Shown: piece by piece, positions 8,787-16,692 of the stretch
Layout of the letters: every line of letters begins with the position of its first letter
Numbering within the stretch: position 1 is the first letter of the stretch
Source: Sphingomonas insulae
Lineage (GTDB): Bacteria > Pseudomonadota > Alphaproteobacteria > Sphingomonadales > Sphingomonadaceae
Reading direction: 5' to 3'
DNA: 64,000 nt
Assembly (NCBI RefSeq): GCF_010450875.1
Contig: NZ_CP048421.1
Coordinates: 62,001 to 126,000 of the forward strand
The notes under the pieces: model-generated
Databases searched by the model: none
The model's input: the letters and a program-made list of their open reading frames with translations, nothing else
Told to the model about the DNA's origin: nothing
Made by a program: the position numbers and the translations under genes

Positions 8787-9556
8787 TCTCGGCGACCGCC
8801 ATCCTTGCCGCCAGCGCGCCATTTTGGTTCGAGGTAGAGCGGCAAGGCCACCATAAGCTGATCGGCGTCGCGAAGGTACCGCAGACGCCATGGGCCGGCG
8901 GAGGGCTGAGGCTGTCCATCGGTGGCGTTCGCTCACCCCACGTCGGAGAGGAGACGCCCGGCACCGCGCTTCCGGCACGCTGTCCAGAAAGGCACCTGCA
9001 GGAGGACCGAACCTTCTGCGTGGGGCTGAGGCGGCTGGAGGTAGACGGACCCGACGCGGCCGACAGATGGTGGGAGCAGCTGAGGCAGTGGATTCGCTGC
9101 CAAGGGGTGGCCGAGCGGACCGGCGTATGGCCACCGAACCAGGCGCTCGACCACGGCGAGGCGGGAGTGCATCACGAGCGGGCGCTTGAACTGGCGCGAT
9201 CGATAGGTTTGGAGGAGGAGTATGCCGCAGCTTGGCTCGGCGAACCCAGCTGGATCACCGATCCAGACCTGCGCATCGTCGATCGGCGGGGCGGCCCGAT
9301 TAACGGCCGGGCGCCATGTCCCCGCGGCTGCCGCCGACGCGCGAGCCGCAACGCGCCGATCCTCCGCCGCAAGTGCGCACGCCGAAGGGAGATCGCGAGC
9401 TTGGTCTGGATGGAAAGGCTGCGCCTGAAGTCGCTTGACGAATACTGGCGCCACGTACGCGCCTCCGGCACGAAGTGCTGCGGAACCATGCTGACCTGTC
9501 CGTTGCGCGACGACCAGAACGGTACGCCTGAGGAAGAGGGAGGGAGCCCACATTGA
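8783..9556 (+). CDS. Cysteine-rich protein of the Pycsar-type operon (E2-associated cysteine-rich family-like)
   Basis: A 257-residue protein starting with GTG inside the cyclase stop (GTGA). The mid-region CPERHLQEDRTFCVGL, followed by WWEQLRQWIRCQ and LDHGEAGVHHERALELA, resembles the cysteine-rich proteins reported next to prokaryotic E2-like domains in nucleotide-signalling conflict systems. The C-terminal part holds CPRGC, RRKC and TKCCGTMLTC, which look like metal-binding clusters. I see no ubiquitin, E1 or E2 gene in the operon. Its stop overlaps the effector start as TTGA. A structural, adaptor or regulatory role is possible. The family assignment is from memory and is moderate. Confidence 0.65.
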   Translation: MISATAILAASAPFWFEVERQGHHKLIGVAKVPQTPWAGGGLRLSIGGVRSPHVGEETPGTALPARCPERHLQEDRTFCVGLRRLEVDGPDAADRWWEQLRQWIRCQGVAERTGVWPPNQALDHGEAGVHHERALELARSIGLEEEYAAAWLGEPSWITDPDLRIVDRRGGPINGRAPCPRGCRRRASRNAPILRRKCARRREIASLVWMERLRLKSLDEYWRHVRASGTKCCGTMLTCPLRDDQNGTPEEEGGSPH

Positions 9557-10056
9557 ACGACACCGCCACACTGCAATCGCAACTCGACCGCGTTCTCGCG
9601 TTCTTCCCTCGCGTGGACGCCCGCATTAACGGGCTCTTCGGCGTCAATACCCTGGTCCTGGCGGTCGGCGCCCTCAATGTAGCCGCGCCTGACCTCAGGC
9701 AGTGGTATGTGACCATTCCCGGGGTCTTGGCGCTGATCGCGTTGCTTCTCTCCTACGCCTTCCTGTTCCGGGCCAACTTCCCGGACGTGCGCGGCGGCGC
9801 CGGCAGTCTCGTCTATTTTGTCGAGATCCAGAAGAGGACGGAAAGCGTATACCAGAGCGAGGTGCTCGGATGCTCGGACGACGACTATCGCAAGGACCTC
9901 ATCGGCCAGATCTGGCGGAATTCGCAGATACTCTGCGACAAGTACACCTATGCGAAAAAGGCGATAATCTGCACATCGGCTGCGCTTCTACCCTTCGCGC
10001 TGTTCCTCGCGACGACGGCCACGCTCCATGTCCGCATACCGATCGTCAAATCCTGA
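9553..10056 (+). CDS. pycTM: Pycsar membrane effector (PycTM-like)
   Basis: A 167-residue protein in the pattern of the Pycsar effector family: FFPRVDARINGLFGVNTL with a first membrane segment, WYVTIPGVLALIALLLSYAF as a second, a cytosolic part with GGAGSLVYFVEIQKRTESVY, and a C-terminal hydrophobic segment (IICTSAALLPFALFLATTA). In characterised systems these proteins sense cyclic pyrimidine nucleotides and damage the inner membrane, causing abortive infection. It starts with TTG overlapping the previous stop, so all three genes are tightly coupled. Confidence 0.85.
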   Translation: MNDTATLQSQLDRVLAFFPRVDARINGLFGVNTLVLAVGALNVAAPDLRQWYVTIPGVLALIALLLSYAFLFRANFPDVRGGAGSLVYFVEIQKRTESVYQSEVLGCSDDDYRKDLIGQIWRNSQILCDKYTYAKKAIICTSAALLPFALFLATTATLHVRIPIVKS

Positions 10057-10128
10057 TGGCTGTCCAATCGAAACAGTAATTGCCTGCGCATGGAACTGGC
10101 GCGCGACCGCTTTTTGGGTCCACCCTGT

Positions 10129-10887
10129 TCAGCTGAGCCCCCAATAGGCCAGCGCCTTAACGGTTAGCACGGCTGCAACAAATCCCCAGCCGAAGCTCAG
10201 CATCGTCCCGATAATGATGTATTCCTGGATATGGCGATCGTTGCTGTTGCGGATATCGCCAAAGCGCAAGATTGACTTGGCGGTGAGGAGGAACCCGACG
10301 GCTTCATATCGTCCAGTCAATACGAACAGGAAGGTTAGACTCCGCTCCAGCCAGCCAATATATTGGCCGCCCTTCGCCATGCCGACGATGCTGGTGGGCG
10401 CTGTCACACCTTGGGCCGGCGGGGGCGGTGACGGCAGTCCTTCGACCAGTTTCTTGATGAGGATGCCGCCGAGCGGCACAGCCACGATCAACCCGCTTAC
10501 GAGCGTGAGCCCGGCGTAATAGGCAAGCTGAGCATCGCCCGGCAGTGCTGCCCACCATCCTGTCGTCATCAACGTAGGGATGCAGAATGCGATGCCGAGA
10601 ACCACGACTAGGTGCCCGAACTGGTCGAGCGCAAAGGCCAACAATTTGTTGCCGAGGTGATGGAGTTTGACGTAATCGAGCGACATGTGCGTAGCGGCAA
10701 TGACCCCGATCGCGAATGCGGCCACCAAGGTTTGCGCACCAATGGCGAGCGCCGCAGCGATCGCGACGAGCAGGACATGCAGGCTTAGATACTTCAGCTT
10801 ACCCTTACGTGCGACCAGCCATTCGGTTTGAAAAACGAAATCTGCGAGGAGATGTGCGGCGAGCAGCGCCGTGAAGGTGGAGATCAT
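10129..10887 (-). CDS. DUF3307 membrane protein
   Basis: A 252-residue protein beginning MISTFTALLAAHLLADFVFQ, the signature start of DUF3307 proteins (HLLxDFxxQ), followed by SLHVLLVAIAAALAIG and THMSLDYVKL. It has about six hydrophobic segments and a proline-rich linker (LPSPPPPAQGV). DUF3307 genes commonly sit next to SatD-family genes, as here, but their function is unknown. The start at 10887 is favoured over 10914 because it places the conserved hydrophobic motif at the N-terminus. A cluster of TTGGTTGA-like motifs lies just upstream. Confidence 0.8.
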   Translation of the reverse strand: MISTFTALLAAHLLADFVFQTEWLVARKGKLKYLSLHVLLVAIAAALAIGAQTLVAAFAIGVIAATHMSLDYVKLHHLGNKLLAFALDQFGHLVVVLGIAFCIPTLMTTGWWAALPGDAQLAYYAGLTLVSGLIVAVPLGGILIKKLVEGLPSPPPPAQGVTAPTSIVGMAKGGQYIGWLERSLTFLFVLTGRYEAVGFLLTAKSILRFGDIRNSNDRHIQEYIIIGTMLSFGWGFVAAVLTVKALAYWGLS

Positions 10888-10910
10888 ACCCTCAGCAGGC
10901 CTCCGAAACG

Positions 10911-10957
10911 TCAACCGATTTTGGTTGATTCACTCTAGTCAACCAATAATGGTTGAC
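10911..10957. promoter_or_regulatory. Repeated TTGGTTGA / TCAACCAA operator-like motifs
   Basis: Four copies of a CAACC/GGTTG motif lie within 47 bp between the SatD-like gene and the DUF3307 gene: TCAACCGA (10911), TTGGTTGA (10921), TCAACCAA (10939) and TGGTTGAC (10950). The second and third make an inverted repeat with a 10-base spacer. The position immediately before the DUF3307 start fits a repressor site. The SatD-like protein ends in a helix-turn-helix, so it is the natural candidate to bind. This is inference. Confidence 0.55.
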
Positions 10958-10961
10958 ACGA

Positions 10962-11642
10962 TTAAACAAAACGCACCTTCGCCATACGTAGCGACTTCTC
11001 CCAGCCGGCACCCTCGACCCACTCAAGCGCTGACTCGATCGCCGAAAATTCGATTGCGACCAGCGTCTTGCTGACCATCTGCCGTGTAACCTCCAGCGCG
11101 CTCGCGACATCGGCTTGGCGCGGACCGTCCGGCACCAGCATCCGCGTTGCAATATCCGCCTGCCGTTCGGACCAGTGATTCATCGCCACGCTGCACAACG
11201 TGGTCATGGGTTGGATCCAACCAAGCTTGTCGCCCGTCTTGTCAGGCAGAGCGACGGCGACACCGACGGCGTCGCCCATCCGATCCAGCTCTCGGCCCGA
11301 TCTAGTGAATGCGTCACCGACCGACAGGGATATCCGATGGGCATCAATCCGCTCCACATCGCCGAACCCAACCCCAATGCGCGTATCGAGGCCCTTTCGC
11401 TCGCGGCGCAGAGCAGCTCGCAGATATAGGGCCACCCGCAGAAAGTAGCGCGGCTTGGTCAGCAGGAGCTGCCAAGAATCTCCGCGGAAAAACTCCGCTT
11501 CGCCCTTCACCAAGTCCGCTTCCCACGCCCCCACGTCGGCGGCTGCCTGCAGCAATGCATCCCGCGCACGCACAAGCACTTCGGTAGAAAGCTCGGTCGA
11601 GCCAACCAGATCGCCGGTAAGGACTGTGTAGACCTTGCTCAC
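10962..11642 (-). CDS. SatD-family protein with C-terminal helix-turn-helix
   Basis: A 226-residue protein starting MSKVYTVLTGDLVGSTELS, the characteristic SatD N-terminus (GDLVGS), followed by FRGDSWQLLL and IGVGFGDVERID, which resembles a nucleotide-cyclase-like fold. The C-terminal ~70 residues include a helix-turn-helix (RQADVASALEVTRQMVSKTLVAIEFSAI is its region, with recognition helix at VTRQMVSKTL). Start is GTG at 11642, overlapping the upstream lipoprotein stop by four bases (GTGA). Its function is unknown. Control of its own cluster through the nearby TTGGTTGA sites is plausible. Confidence 0.75.
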   Translation of the reverse strand: MSKVYTVLTGDLVGSTELSTEVLVRARDALLQAAADVGAWEADLVKGEAEFFRGDSWQLLLTKPRYFLRVALYLRAALRRERKGLDTRIGVGFGDVERIDAHRISLSVGDAFTRSGRELDRMGDAVGVAVALPDKTGDKLGWIQPMTTLCSVAMNHWSERQADIATRMLVPDGPRQADVASALEVTRQMVSKTLVAIEFSAIESALEWVEGAGWEKSLRMAKVRFV

Positions 11643-12016
11643 AGTTTGGCTCCTACGGCCACGCTCTTGCAGTCGCCCCGCATGCTCATCGCAGGACGTT
11701 TCTCGCCCGCAACGCGCCTAATGCCCAGGGCACTATCATATCGGCCGATCTCGGCGCGGCCATCCCCACCGCCGAGAGGATAGGGAAAGAAATAGCTGAA
11801 GCGGTCGGACTGCAGCGCGCGCACCGGGCGTCCCGGAAGATTGACGAAGGTAATCCGGCTGGTGCCTGTATCGAGCAACAGCACCAGCGGCTCTGGCCCT
11901 GCGGAAGCCGGTGCAAACCGGCACTCGAATTGGCGCACGCGCGGCGGCTCGCCCGGACTGCACCCGCAGACCCAAAGGGCCAGCCCTAACGCCCACGCTG
12001 ATCTCAACTCGCTCAC
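11639..12016 (-). CDS. Putative lipoprotein of unknown function
   Basis: A ~125-residue product with a lipobox-like signal (LGLALWVCGCSPGEPP), followed by a compact beta-rich domain (PLVLLLDTGTSRITFVNLPG). GTG at 12016 is taken as start because it places the hydrophobic stretch near the N-terminus; a TTG at 12052 is possible. Its stop overlaps the SatD-like start, so it is the first gene of a three-gene leftward operon. No family recognised. Confidence 0.6.
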   Translation of the reverse strand: MSELRSAWALGLALWVCGCSPGEPPRVRQFECRFAPASAGPEPLVLLLDTGTSRITFVNLPGRPVRALQSDRFSYFFPYPLGGGDGRAEIGRYDSALGIRRVAGEKRPAMSMRGDCKSVAVGAKL

Positions 12017-12631
12017 CAGCGTTGATCTGCGGGAGCAACGGCCGCGATGCAAGACCTACATCGGCTATCGCGATCCCGTCATTGTTCGCTTACATCATTG
12101 CGCTGTCGACCATGCTCAGTCGGTACGAACGGCGACGAAGATAACTGGCCATGCTCGATTTTGTAATGATCCATTGCCCCGGCATGATCGACGGCACGCA
12201 GGATTTCGACCGTACTTTTTGGACCATGCTTTACTAGGATCGCGAACAGCTTGGTCGTGAACGCCCAGACTTTTAGCGGCCTTTCGAATCTGATCGGTCC
12301 CGCCGATCCCTACGCCCCATTTCAAATATCCGTCCGTCACCGTCAGCCTGACACCGCAAATGCTCGGTGAAGAATGAAATCGGGCCATCACTCGTGACCC
12401 ACCGTCCCGTCGCAATCAAACTGTCGGGGGGGGGTGACGGAAAGCTGATCGATGACAAGGACGATGTCGGCGCACTACTCCCAAGACGTTGGCAGCCCCA
12501 TTTTAAAATGCATAGTTTCTGCCATTCGCTAATCTCGCGTTGGCGTGGCTTTCCGGTGTCACAACCGCTCGGTTTTGACGCCGGTGTGGATGATCACATA
12601 TGGCACCGCAAAGGTGTAGTGACACTGGGTT
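12017..12631. other. Gene-poor boundary region left of the defence island
   Basis: About 615 bp without a supported gene. Two short leftward frames (12116-12415 and 12273-12458) have no ribosome site or recognisable motif. It contains a run of nine G (12426-12434) and, at 12560-12577, the left copy of a palindrome that recurs on the other side of the defence island. Confidence 0.4.
12560..12577. repeat. Left CACAACCG palindrome flanking the defence island
   Basis: The sequence CACAACCG-CT-CGGTTTTG is an inverted repeat with one mismatch. Together with the five bases before it (GGTGT) it matches 20 of 23 positions with the copy at 19199-19221. The two copies enclose exactly the block from the ImmA gene to the unknown gene at 18605-19099. 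Confidence 0.6.
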
Positions 12632-13189
12632 TTATGCCGCCGTCGAAACGCGCCTCTGCGCACCAGTGACGTTGAGCCGCATCTGCATCAGCTGCGTGCT
12701 GACCCCGTATTCATTGGCTGCACTACGCAGTTCTAATCCACGCTTCGCGACCGCCACTGCTGCCTCATCTGAAACCAGCAATGCCGGACCGAACCAGTTG
12801 GCTTCGTCTTCAAGAGTGGCATCGAAGTGCCGCTTGCCGTTCTCCCCGCACAGGGGGTGCGGCGGGTGCATCAGCAGCAGATGACTCAGTTCGTGCATGA
12901 TATTTGCGGCGCACCGTGCGGGTGAATGCCCGTTGTTATAAACGATCACGCGTTGCGTCCCAATACAGACTGTAATCGCTGAAAATTCGTTCTGGCCCTT
13001 TGCGCTGGTCAGATATTGCACGGCGTTGGGATGTTGGACCTCAAACGCCGACAATTTTATAACCAGAACCTCCAAATGCTTGGCGGTCAGAAACGGGCAT
13101 AGAGGCGCATCGGCGGCGAGGCCGAGTTCCGCGCGAATTTCGCGAGAAGTGGTGTTCGCTTCGGTCTTAAAACCTCGCCGGAATGCCAT
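12632..13189 (-). CDS. ImmA/IrrE-family metallopeptidase
   Basis: A 185-residue protein with the zinc metallopeptidase motif HELSH (HExxH, in IMHELSHLLLMH, about residues 96-107) and a downstream acidic segment (DATLEDEANWFGPALL) that supplies the third ligand in this family. ImmA/IrrE proteases usually cleave or inactivate an XRE-type repressor encoded next door. Here the XRE gene lies one base upstream on the same strand, so the pair is a typical stress-responsive switch or toxin-antitoxin-like regulator of mobile elements. Confidence 0.85.
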   Translation of the reverse strand: MAFRRGFKTEANTTSREIRAELGLAADAPLCPFLTAKHLEVLVIKLSAFEVQHPNAVQYLTSAKGQNEFSAITVCIGTQRVIVYNNGHSPARCAANIMHELSHLLLMHPPHPLCGENGKRHFDATLEDEANWFGPALLVSDEAAVAVAKRGLELRSAANEYGVSTQLMQMRLNVTGAQRRVSTAA

Positions 13190-13190
13190 C

Positions 13191-13541
13191 TTATTTCTTC
13201 CGGAACTGTTCGTAGGTGGCGTGAAGAATTGCTTCCAATGCCTTTGCTCCGTCGTCGCTGAGGTTAGGATCGGCCCGTAGATAGGCTGTCACCTTGGCGA
13301 GGGGTTCAGTGGTCGTGGTAGGAACGTCGGTCTTATAGAAGGCGTTGGTATCAAGGCCTGCCCAATGTGTGAGAGCGCCGAGGCTATCAACGTCTGGACG
13401 CTTACCTTGCGACAGACGGGTCAACGTCGATGCGCTTACATGCGCTTCGTCGGCGACCTTGCGCCATGTCATGTTCCGCGCGCGTCGGGTGCTGTCCAAA
13501 GCGGCCACAAACTTTTCCCCATCAAATTGAACGATCGTCAC
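13191..13541 (-). CDS. XRE-family transcriptional regulator, partner of ImmA
   Basis: A 116-residue protein with an N-terminal helix-turn-helix (MTWRKVADEAHVSASTLTRL then SQGKRPDVDSLGALTHW) and a short C-terminal helical region. Start is GTG at 13541. It is immediately followed by the ImmA/IrrE metallopeptidase gene (one base gap), the standard order for a repressor and its cognate protease. It may repress this operon or the divergent DUF2188/TIR genes starting ~100 bp away. That is inference from position. Confidence 0.85.
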   Translation of the reverse strand: MTIVQFDGEKFVAALDSTRRARNMTWRKVADEAHVSASTLTRLSQGKRPDVDSLGALTHWAGLDTNAFYKTDVPTTTTEPLAKVTAYLRADPNLSDDGAKALEAILHATYEQFRKK

Positions 13542-13638
13542 CGTTCGACTCTTGCAATTCCATTCGACATGCGCGATCTCCCTTCATGCGTTGCAGACTC
13601 GCAACGTTACGTCACTATCAGAACAAGAAGGCTTGGCA

Positions 13639-13863
13639 ATGGCAGGTAAGAATCAGCATGTCGTACCGCACTCAGGAGGCTGGGCCGTTCGCGGCGCTGG
13701 CAATAGCCGGGTGTCATCGATCCATTCCACGCAGGCCGAAGCGGCGCAGGCGGCACGCGGTACCGCGCAGCGGCAACAGAGCGAGTTGCTGATCCACGGT
13801 CGCAACGGGCAAATCCGCGAGCGTGATAGCTACGGCAATGATCCCTTCCCGCCGAAGGGGTAA
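13639..13863 (+). CDS. DUF2188 domain protein
   Basis: A 74-residue protein matching DUF2188: KNQHVVPHSGGWAVRGAGNS at the start, STQAEAAQAARGTAQRQQSE in the middle and LLIHGRNGQIRERDSYGNDP at the end. These small proteins are widespread in bacteria and have no assigned biochemical function. It lies 74 bp upstream of the TIR gene on the same strand, and both may share a promoter in the gap opposite the XRE gene. Confidence 0.85.
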   Translation: MAGKNQHVVPHSGGWAVRGAGNSRVSSIHSTQAEAAQAARGTAQRQQSELLIHGRNGQIRERDSYGNDPFPPKG

Positions 13864-13937
13864 GTAGAGCAGGCCGCGATCGGTGACGGCGCGGTCTGCT
13901 TTTTAGATTCTGACCAAAGAAATAGGGCGGTGTTCAA

Positions 13938-14681
13938 ATGGCTAGATGTACGGCTCCAGCGCGGGGGCACCGCACAGCGAGTGGTAGAGCAGAGTGCCCC
14001 CGGTGCGGTGGCGGCGATCGCGGTTACGGCGGCGGTTATGGCAGCTACGGCGGAGGCTATGGCAGCTACGGCGGAGGCTATGGCTCCTACTCGACACCAA
14101 CTCCTTCCCCATCGCCGTCCTACCGATCGTCATCGGGTGGTGGAGGCTCTAGTCGTGTGAAAGCCAAGTGGTCGAAGGCAAGTTCCACCGTCTATTACAC
14201 GCCTGCCGAAGCGAAGGCGCTCGAACCAATCCGGGAGACGGTCGAGAAGAGAGCAGAGCTTCCTGACCTACGCGAGCTGTTTCTTTGTCATGCGTGGGCT
14301 GACCGATTGGACGATGCCACAAAGCTCTACGACCTTCTCAAAGCCCGTAATGTATCCGTCTGGTTCAGTGAGAAAGATATTCCTCTTGGATCGTCGTTTC
14401 TTCGTGAAATTGATAGGGGACTGGCCAAGTCGCGTGTCGGGATCGTGTTGGTTACACCCGCGCTATTAACGCGGCTTCCAACAGGAGGCATCGCCGATAG
14501 AGAGCTTTCTGCGCTTCTGGCGACAGATCAGCTTGTGCCGGTCATTCACAATACGACTTATGATGCCCTTCGAATGGTTAGTCCGCTGTTAGCTTCGCGG
14601 AATGGCCTTAGTACGGAAGAGGATTCCTTAGAAGTTGTTGCGGATAAACTCGCCGAACTAGTCAAAACTTCTAGATTTTAG
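13938..14681 (+). CDS. TIR-domain protein with N-terminal zinc-ribbon-like motif
   Basis: A 247-residue protein. The N-terminus has MARCTAPARGH followed by CPRCGG, resembling a short CHCC-type metal-binding element. Next comes a Gly/Tyr-rich low-complexity stretch built from YGGGYGS repeats, then a Ser/Pro linker. The C-terminal ~140 residues form a TIR domain: LRELFLCHAWADR, VSVWFSEKDIPLGSSFLREI, SRVGIVLVTPALL and DRELSALLATD, where the Glu is in the position of the NADase catalytic glutamate. Bacterial TIR proteins often deplete NAD during phage defence. It lies beside the Gabija genes in a defence island. Confidence 0.8.
   Translation: MARCTAPARGHRTASGRAECPRCGGGDRGYGGGYGSYGGGYGSYGGGYGSYSTPTPSPSPSYRSSSGGGGSSRVKAKWSKASSTVYYTPAEAKALEPIRETVEKRAELPDLRELFLCHAWADRLDDATKLYDLLKARNVSVWFSEKDIPLGSSFLREIDRGLAKSRVGIVLVTPALLTRLPTGGIADRELSALLATDQLVPVIHNTTYDALRMVSPLLASRNGLSTEEDSLEVVADKLAELVKTSRF
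14038..14088 (+). repeat. 21-bp in-frame tandem repeats in the TIR gene
   Basis: About two and a half copies of a 21-base unit (TATGGCAGCTACGGCGGAGGC) encode the YGSYGGG repeats. The copy number could vary between strains by slippage without breaking the frame, changing the length of the linker ahead of the TIR domain. Confidence 0.6.
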
Positions 14682-14907
14682 AATCAGCTATACTGCGCGA
14701 TCATAATCTTCGTAATGCTAAAACATCGGTGTCACATCTGATCGGCTGTGATACCGACGAATCATTGGTTCTGGGTGCAAGTCGGAATGATTGCTTTCAG
14801 GTAAGCTGCTCTCCGCTTCCGGCACGCCGCCTGGCCGGCTCAACCCGGACGACCTCGGAGGTACCATTGCCGGGGTTGCCTCGGACCGAAGCGGTTCTCA
14901 TTGCCCG

Positions 14908-16692
14908 TTAGAGATTGCCCTTGCTGCGGCGAGACAGCTCGGCGATCCACGGCGAATGATTGCCCTCTTGGAAGACGATAGCCAGTTCTTTGCGCGGCCG
15001 GGTGACGCCCACATAGAAGAGCCGTCGAGCTTCGCGAAGCGATCCGGTCGATTTCTTGTCGCGGTTCGACGGGATGTCGCCGGCGTTCATGCCGAATAGG
15101 ATCACCGCATCAAACTCGCGTCCTTTGGCGCTGTGTAGTGTGCTCAAGCTGACGCGACCGCTGCCTTCGATCCGGCCTGCGAAGATGTTGAGCGCCATGT
15201 CCTTGTCCTGTGCGGGATTGGTCCGAGAAATGAGCTCGGCGAGTACCTCCCATTCCTGCTGCGGATTACGCGCAACCTGGCGCCAGGACGCGAGTAACTC
15301 GCGCGAGAAGCGCTGGAGCCAAGCATGCGCGTTCTCGCCTGCGCCGATGCCGCTGCGCAGGAAGGCGATGAGCTGGCGGGAGACGGCCTGCTCTTCGGAA
15401 TCGCTGGCACGACCGCCGAAAACGAGCGCCAGCGCTTGGCCGAGCAGGCGTGTATAAGGTGGGTCGGCCTCGCGCCAGCCGCCGGCGACCCAGGCGGCGC
15501 AGCTTTCTACGAAGCGCGCGAGGCGTGAACTCCTTTTGATAAGGGCATTGCCGTCTGTGCGGACATAGGGGATGGCGTGTTCGTCAAGTGCGGCGGCAAC
15601 CTTGTCGCCGAGCCAGGCCGCCCGGTAGAGGACCGCGACCTCCTCGTGGGGGTGACGCGCGAGCAATTTGGGAAGGATGCTGGCAGCAATTGCGCCAGCT
15701 TGGGCATCGTGCCCGCCCTTCACTGTCCAGAAGGCGAGATCACCCTCGGGAGCATCGTCGAGCCCGCGATAGTCGCGCTCTTCGCCAAGCGCGCCAAGCG
15801 AGGCGCGAATGATCTTGGCTCCCGAACGGTAATTAAATCGCAGCCGCACCTCACGGACACCCGGCCGCGCCAGCAGGCTCTGGAGCAGTTCGGGATTGGC
15901 GCCGGTGAAACCGTAGATCGACTGATCGGCATCGCCGACCGCAAACAGGCGCATGCCGCCCTCGAAGCAGAGCAGCAGGACTAGCTCATGGAGCGCATGG
16001 CCAAGGTCCTGATATTCGTCGACGAAGAGGATGGGAAAGCGGGCGCGCAAAGCGTCGCGGATCCAGGCGTGCGACTCGATCATGCGAAAGGCGATGAGCG
16101 GCATGTCATCGAAGTCGATCAGGCCGCAGCGACGCAGCTCCGCTTCATAGGCTTCGATGAACTGGGCGAGCTCTGGATTCTCGCCTCGCCAGGCCGGCAG
16201 CGCACGGTTGACCTCACGTCGCCTCTTCTCCTCAGCAAACCCCCAGCGGTCGTGCGGGTTGAACTGGTCCTCGCCGAATACGGCCCGATAGGCGATCTCG
16301 ACGGCCGAGCGTCGCTCGGCCGTGTCCGCCACACGAAACTCAGCCGGCAGCAGCCCGGGGATGCAGCGCGCATAGGGTGTGATCACTTGGGTGAGCGCGA
16401 AGCTGTGGACGGTGCCGATGAAGCTGCGCTCGCTCGCATGGATGCCGAGGCGCGCGAGGCGGGTCTCGAGTTCGATTGCACATTCGTTGTTGTAGGTAAT
16501 ACAGGCGACCCCACGCGGGTCGACTACGTCCTGAACGAGCGCGCGGGCCATCGCCGTGGTAAGCGTCTTAGTCTTGCCACTGCCCGGCCCCGCCAGCACG
16601 ACACAGTGCCCGCGCTCACGCACGGCGACGCTCTGTTCGGGATTGCGGTCTAGCTCGGCTAAAGCCGCGGCAAGTGCCTTCTGGTTAGACAC
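14908..16692 (-). CDS. gajB: Gabija helicase GajB (UvrD/Rep-like)
   Basis: A 594-residue superfamily 1 helicase-like protein. Walker A is AGPGSGKTKTL (residues 34-44), motif II is FVDEYQDLGHAL (about residue 226), motif III DADQSIYGFTG, and late motifs include STLHSAKGREFDAVIL and RRLFYVGVTRPRKEL. In Gabija, GajB associates with the GajA nuclease and hydrolyses nucleotides, acting with it to cut phage DNA and stop infection. Start is GTG at 16692, overlapping the GajA stop by eight bases. Order and coupling match canonical gajAB. It is longer than the best-known GajB (~500 residues). Confidence 0.88.
   Translation of the reverse strand: MSNQKALAAALAELDRNPEQSVAVRERGHCVVLAGPGSGKTKTLTTAMARALVQDVVDPRGVACITYNNECAIELETRLARLGIHASERSFIGTVHSFALTQVITPYARCIPGLLPAEFRVADTAERRSAVEIAYRAVFGEDQFNPHDRWGFAEEKRRREVNRALPAWRGENPELAQFIEAYEAELRRCGLIDFDDMPLIAFRMIESHAWIRDALRARFPILFVDEYQDLGHALHELVLLLCFEGGMRLFAVGDADQSIYGFTGANPELLQSLLARPGVREVRLRFNYRSGAKIIRASLGALGEERDYRGLDDAPEGDLAFWTVKGGHDAQAGAIAASILPKLLARHPHEEVAVLYRAAWLGDKVAAALDEHAIPYVRTDGNALIKRSSRLARFVESCAAWVAGGWREADPPYTRLLGQALALVFGGRASDSEEQAVSRQLIAFLRSGIGAGENAHAWLQRFSRELLASWRQVARNPQQEWEVLAELISRTNPAQDKDMALNIFAGRIEGSGRVSLSTLHSAKGREFDAVILFGMNAGDIPSNRDKKSTGSLREARRLFYVGVTRPRKELAIVFQEGNHSPWIAELSRRSKGNL

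Noticed and set aside
12116..12458. Two short leftward frames near the island edge
   Set aside because: No ribosome site, no recognisable motif, and the two frames overlap each other; listed only as intergenic.
14682..14907. Short rightward frame between the TIR gene and gajB
   Set aside because: No ribosome site or domain; the region is simply the convergent gap.
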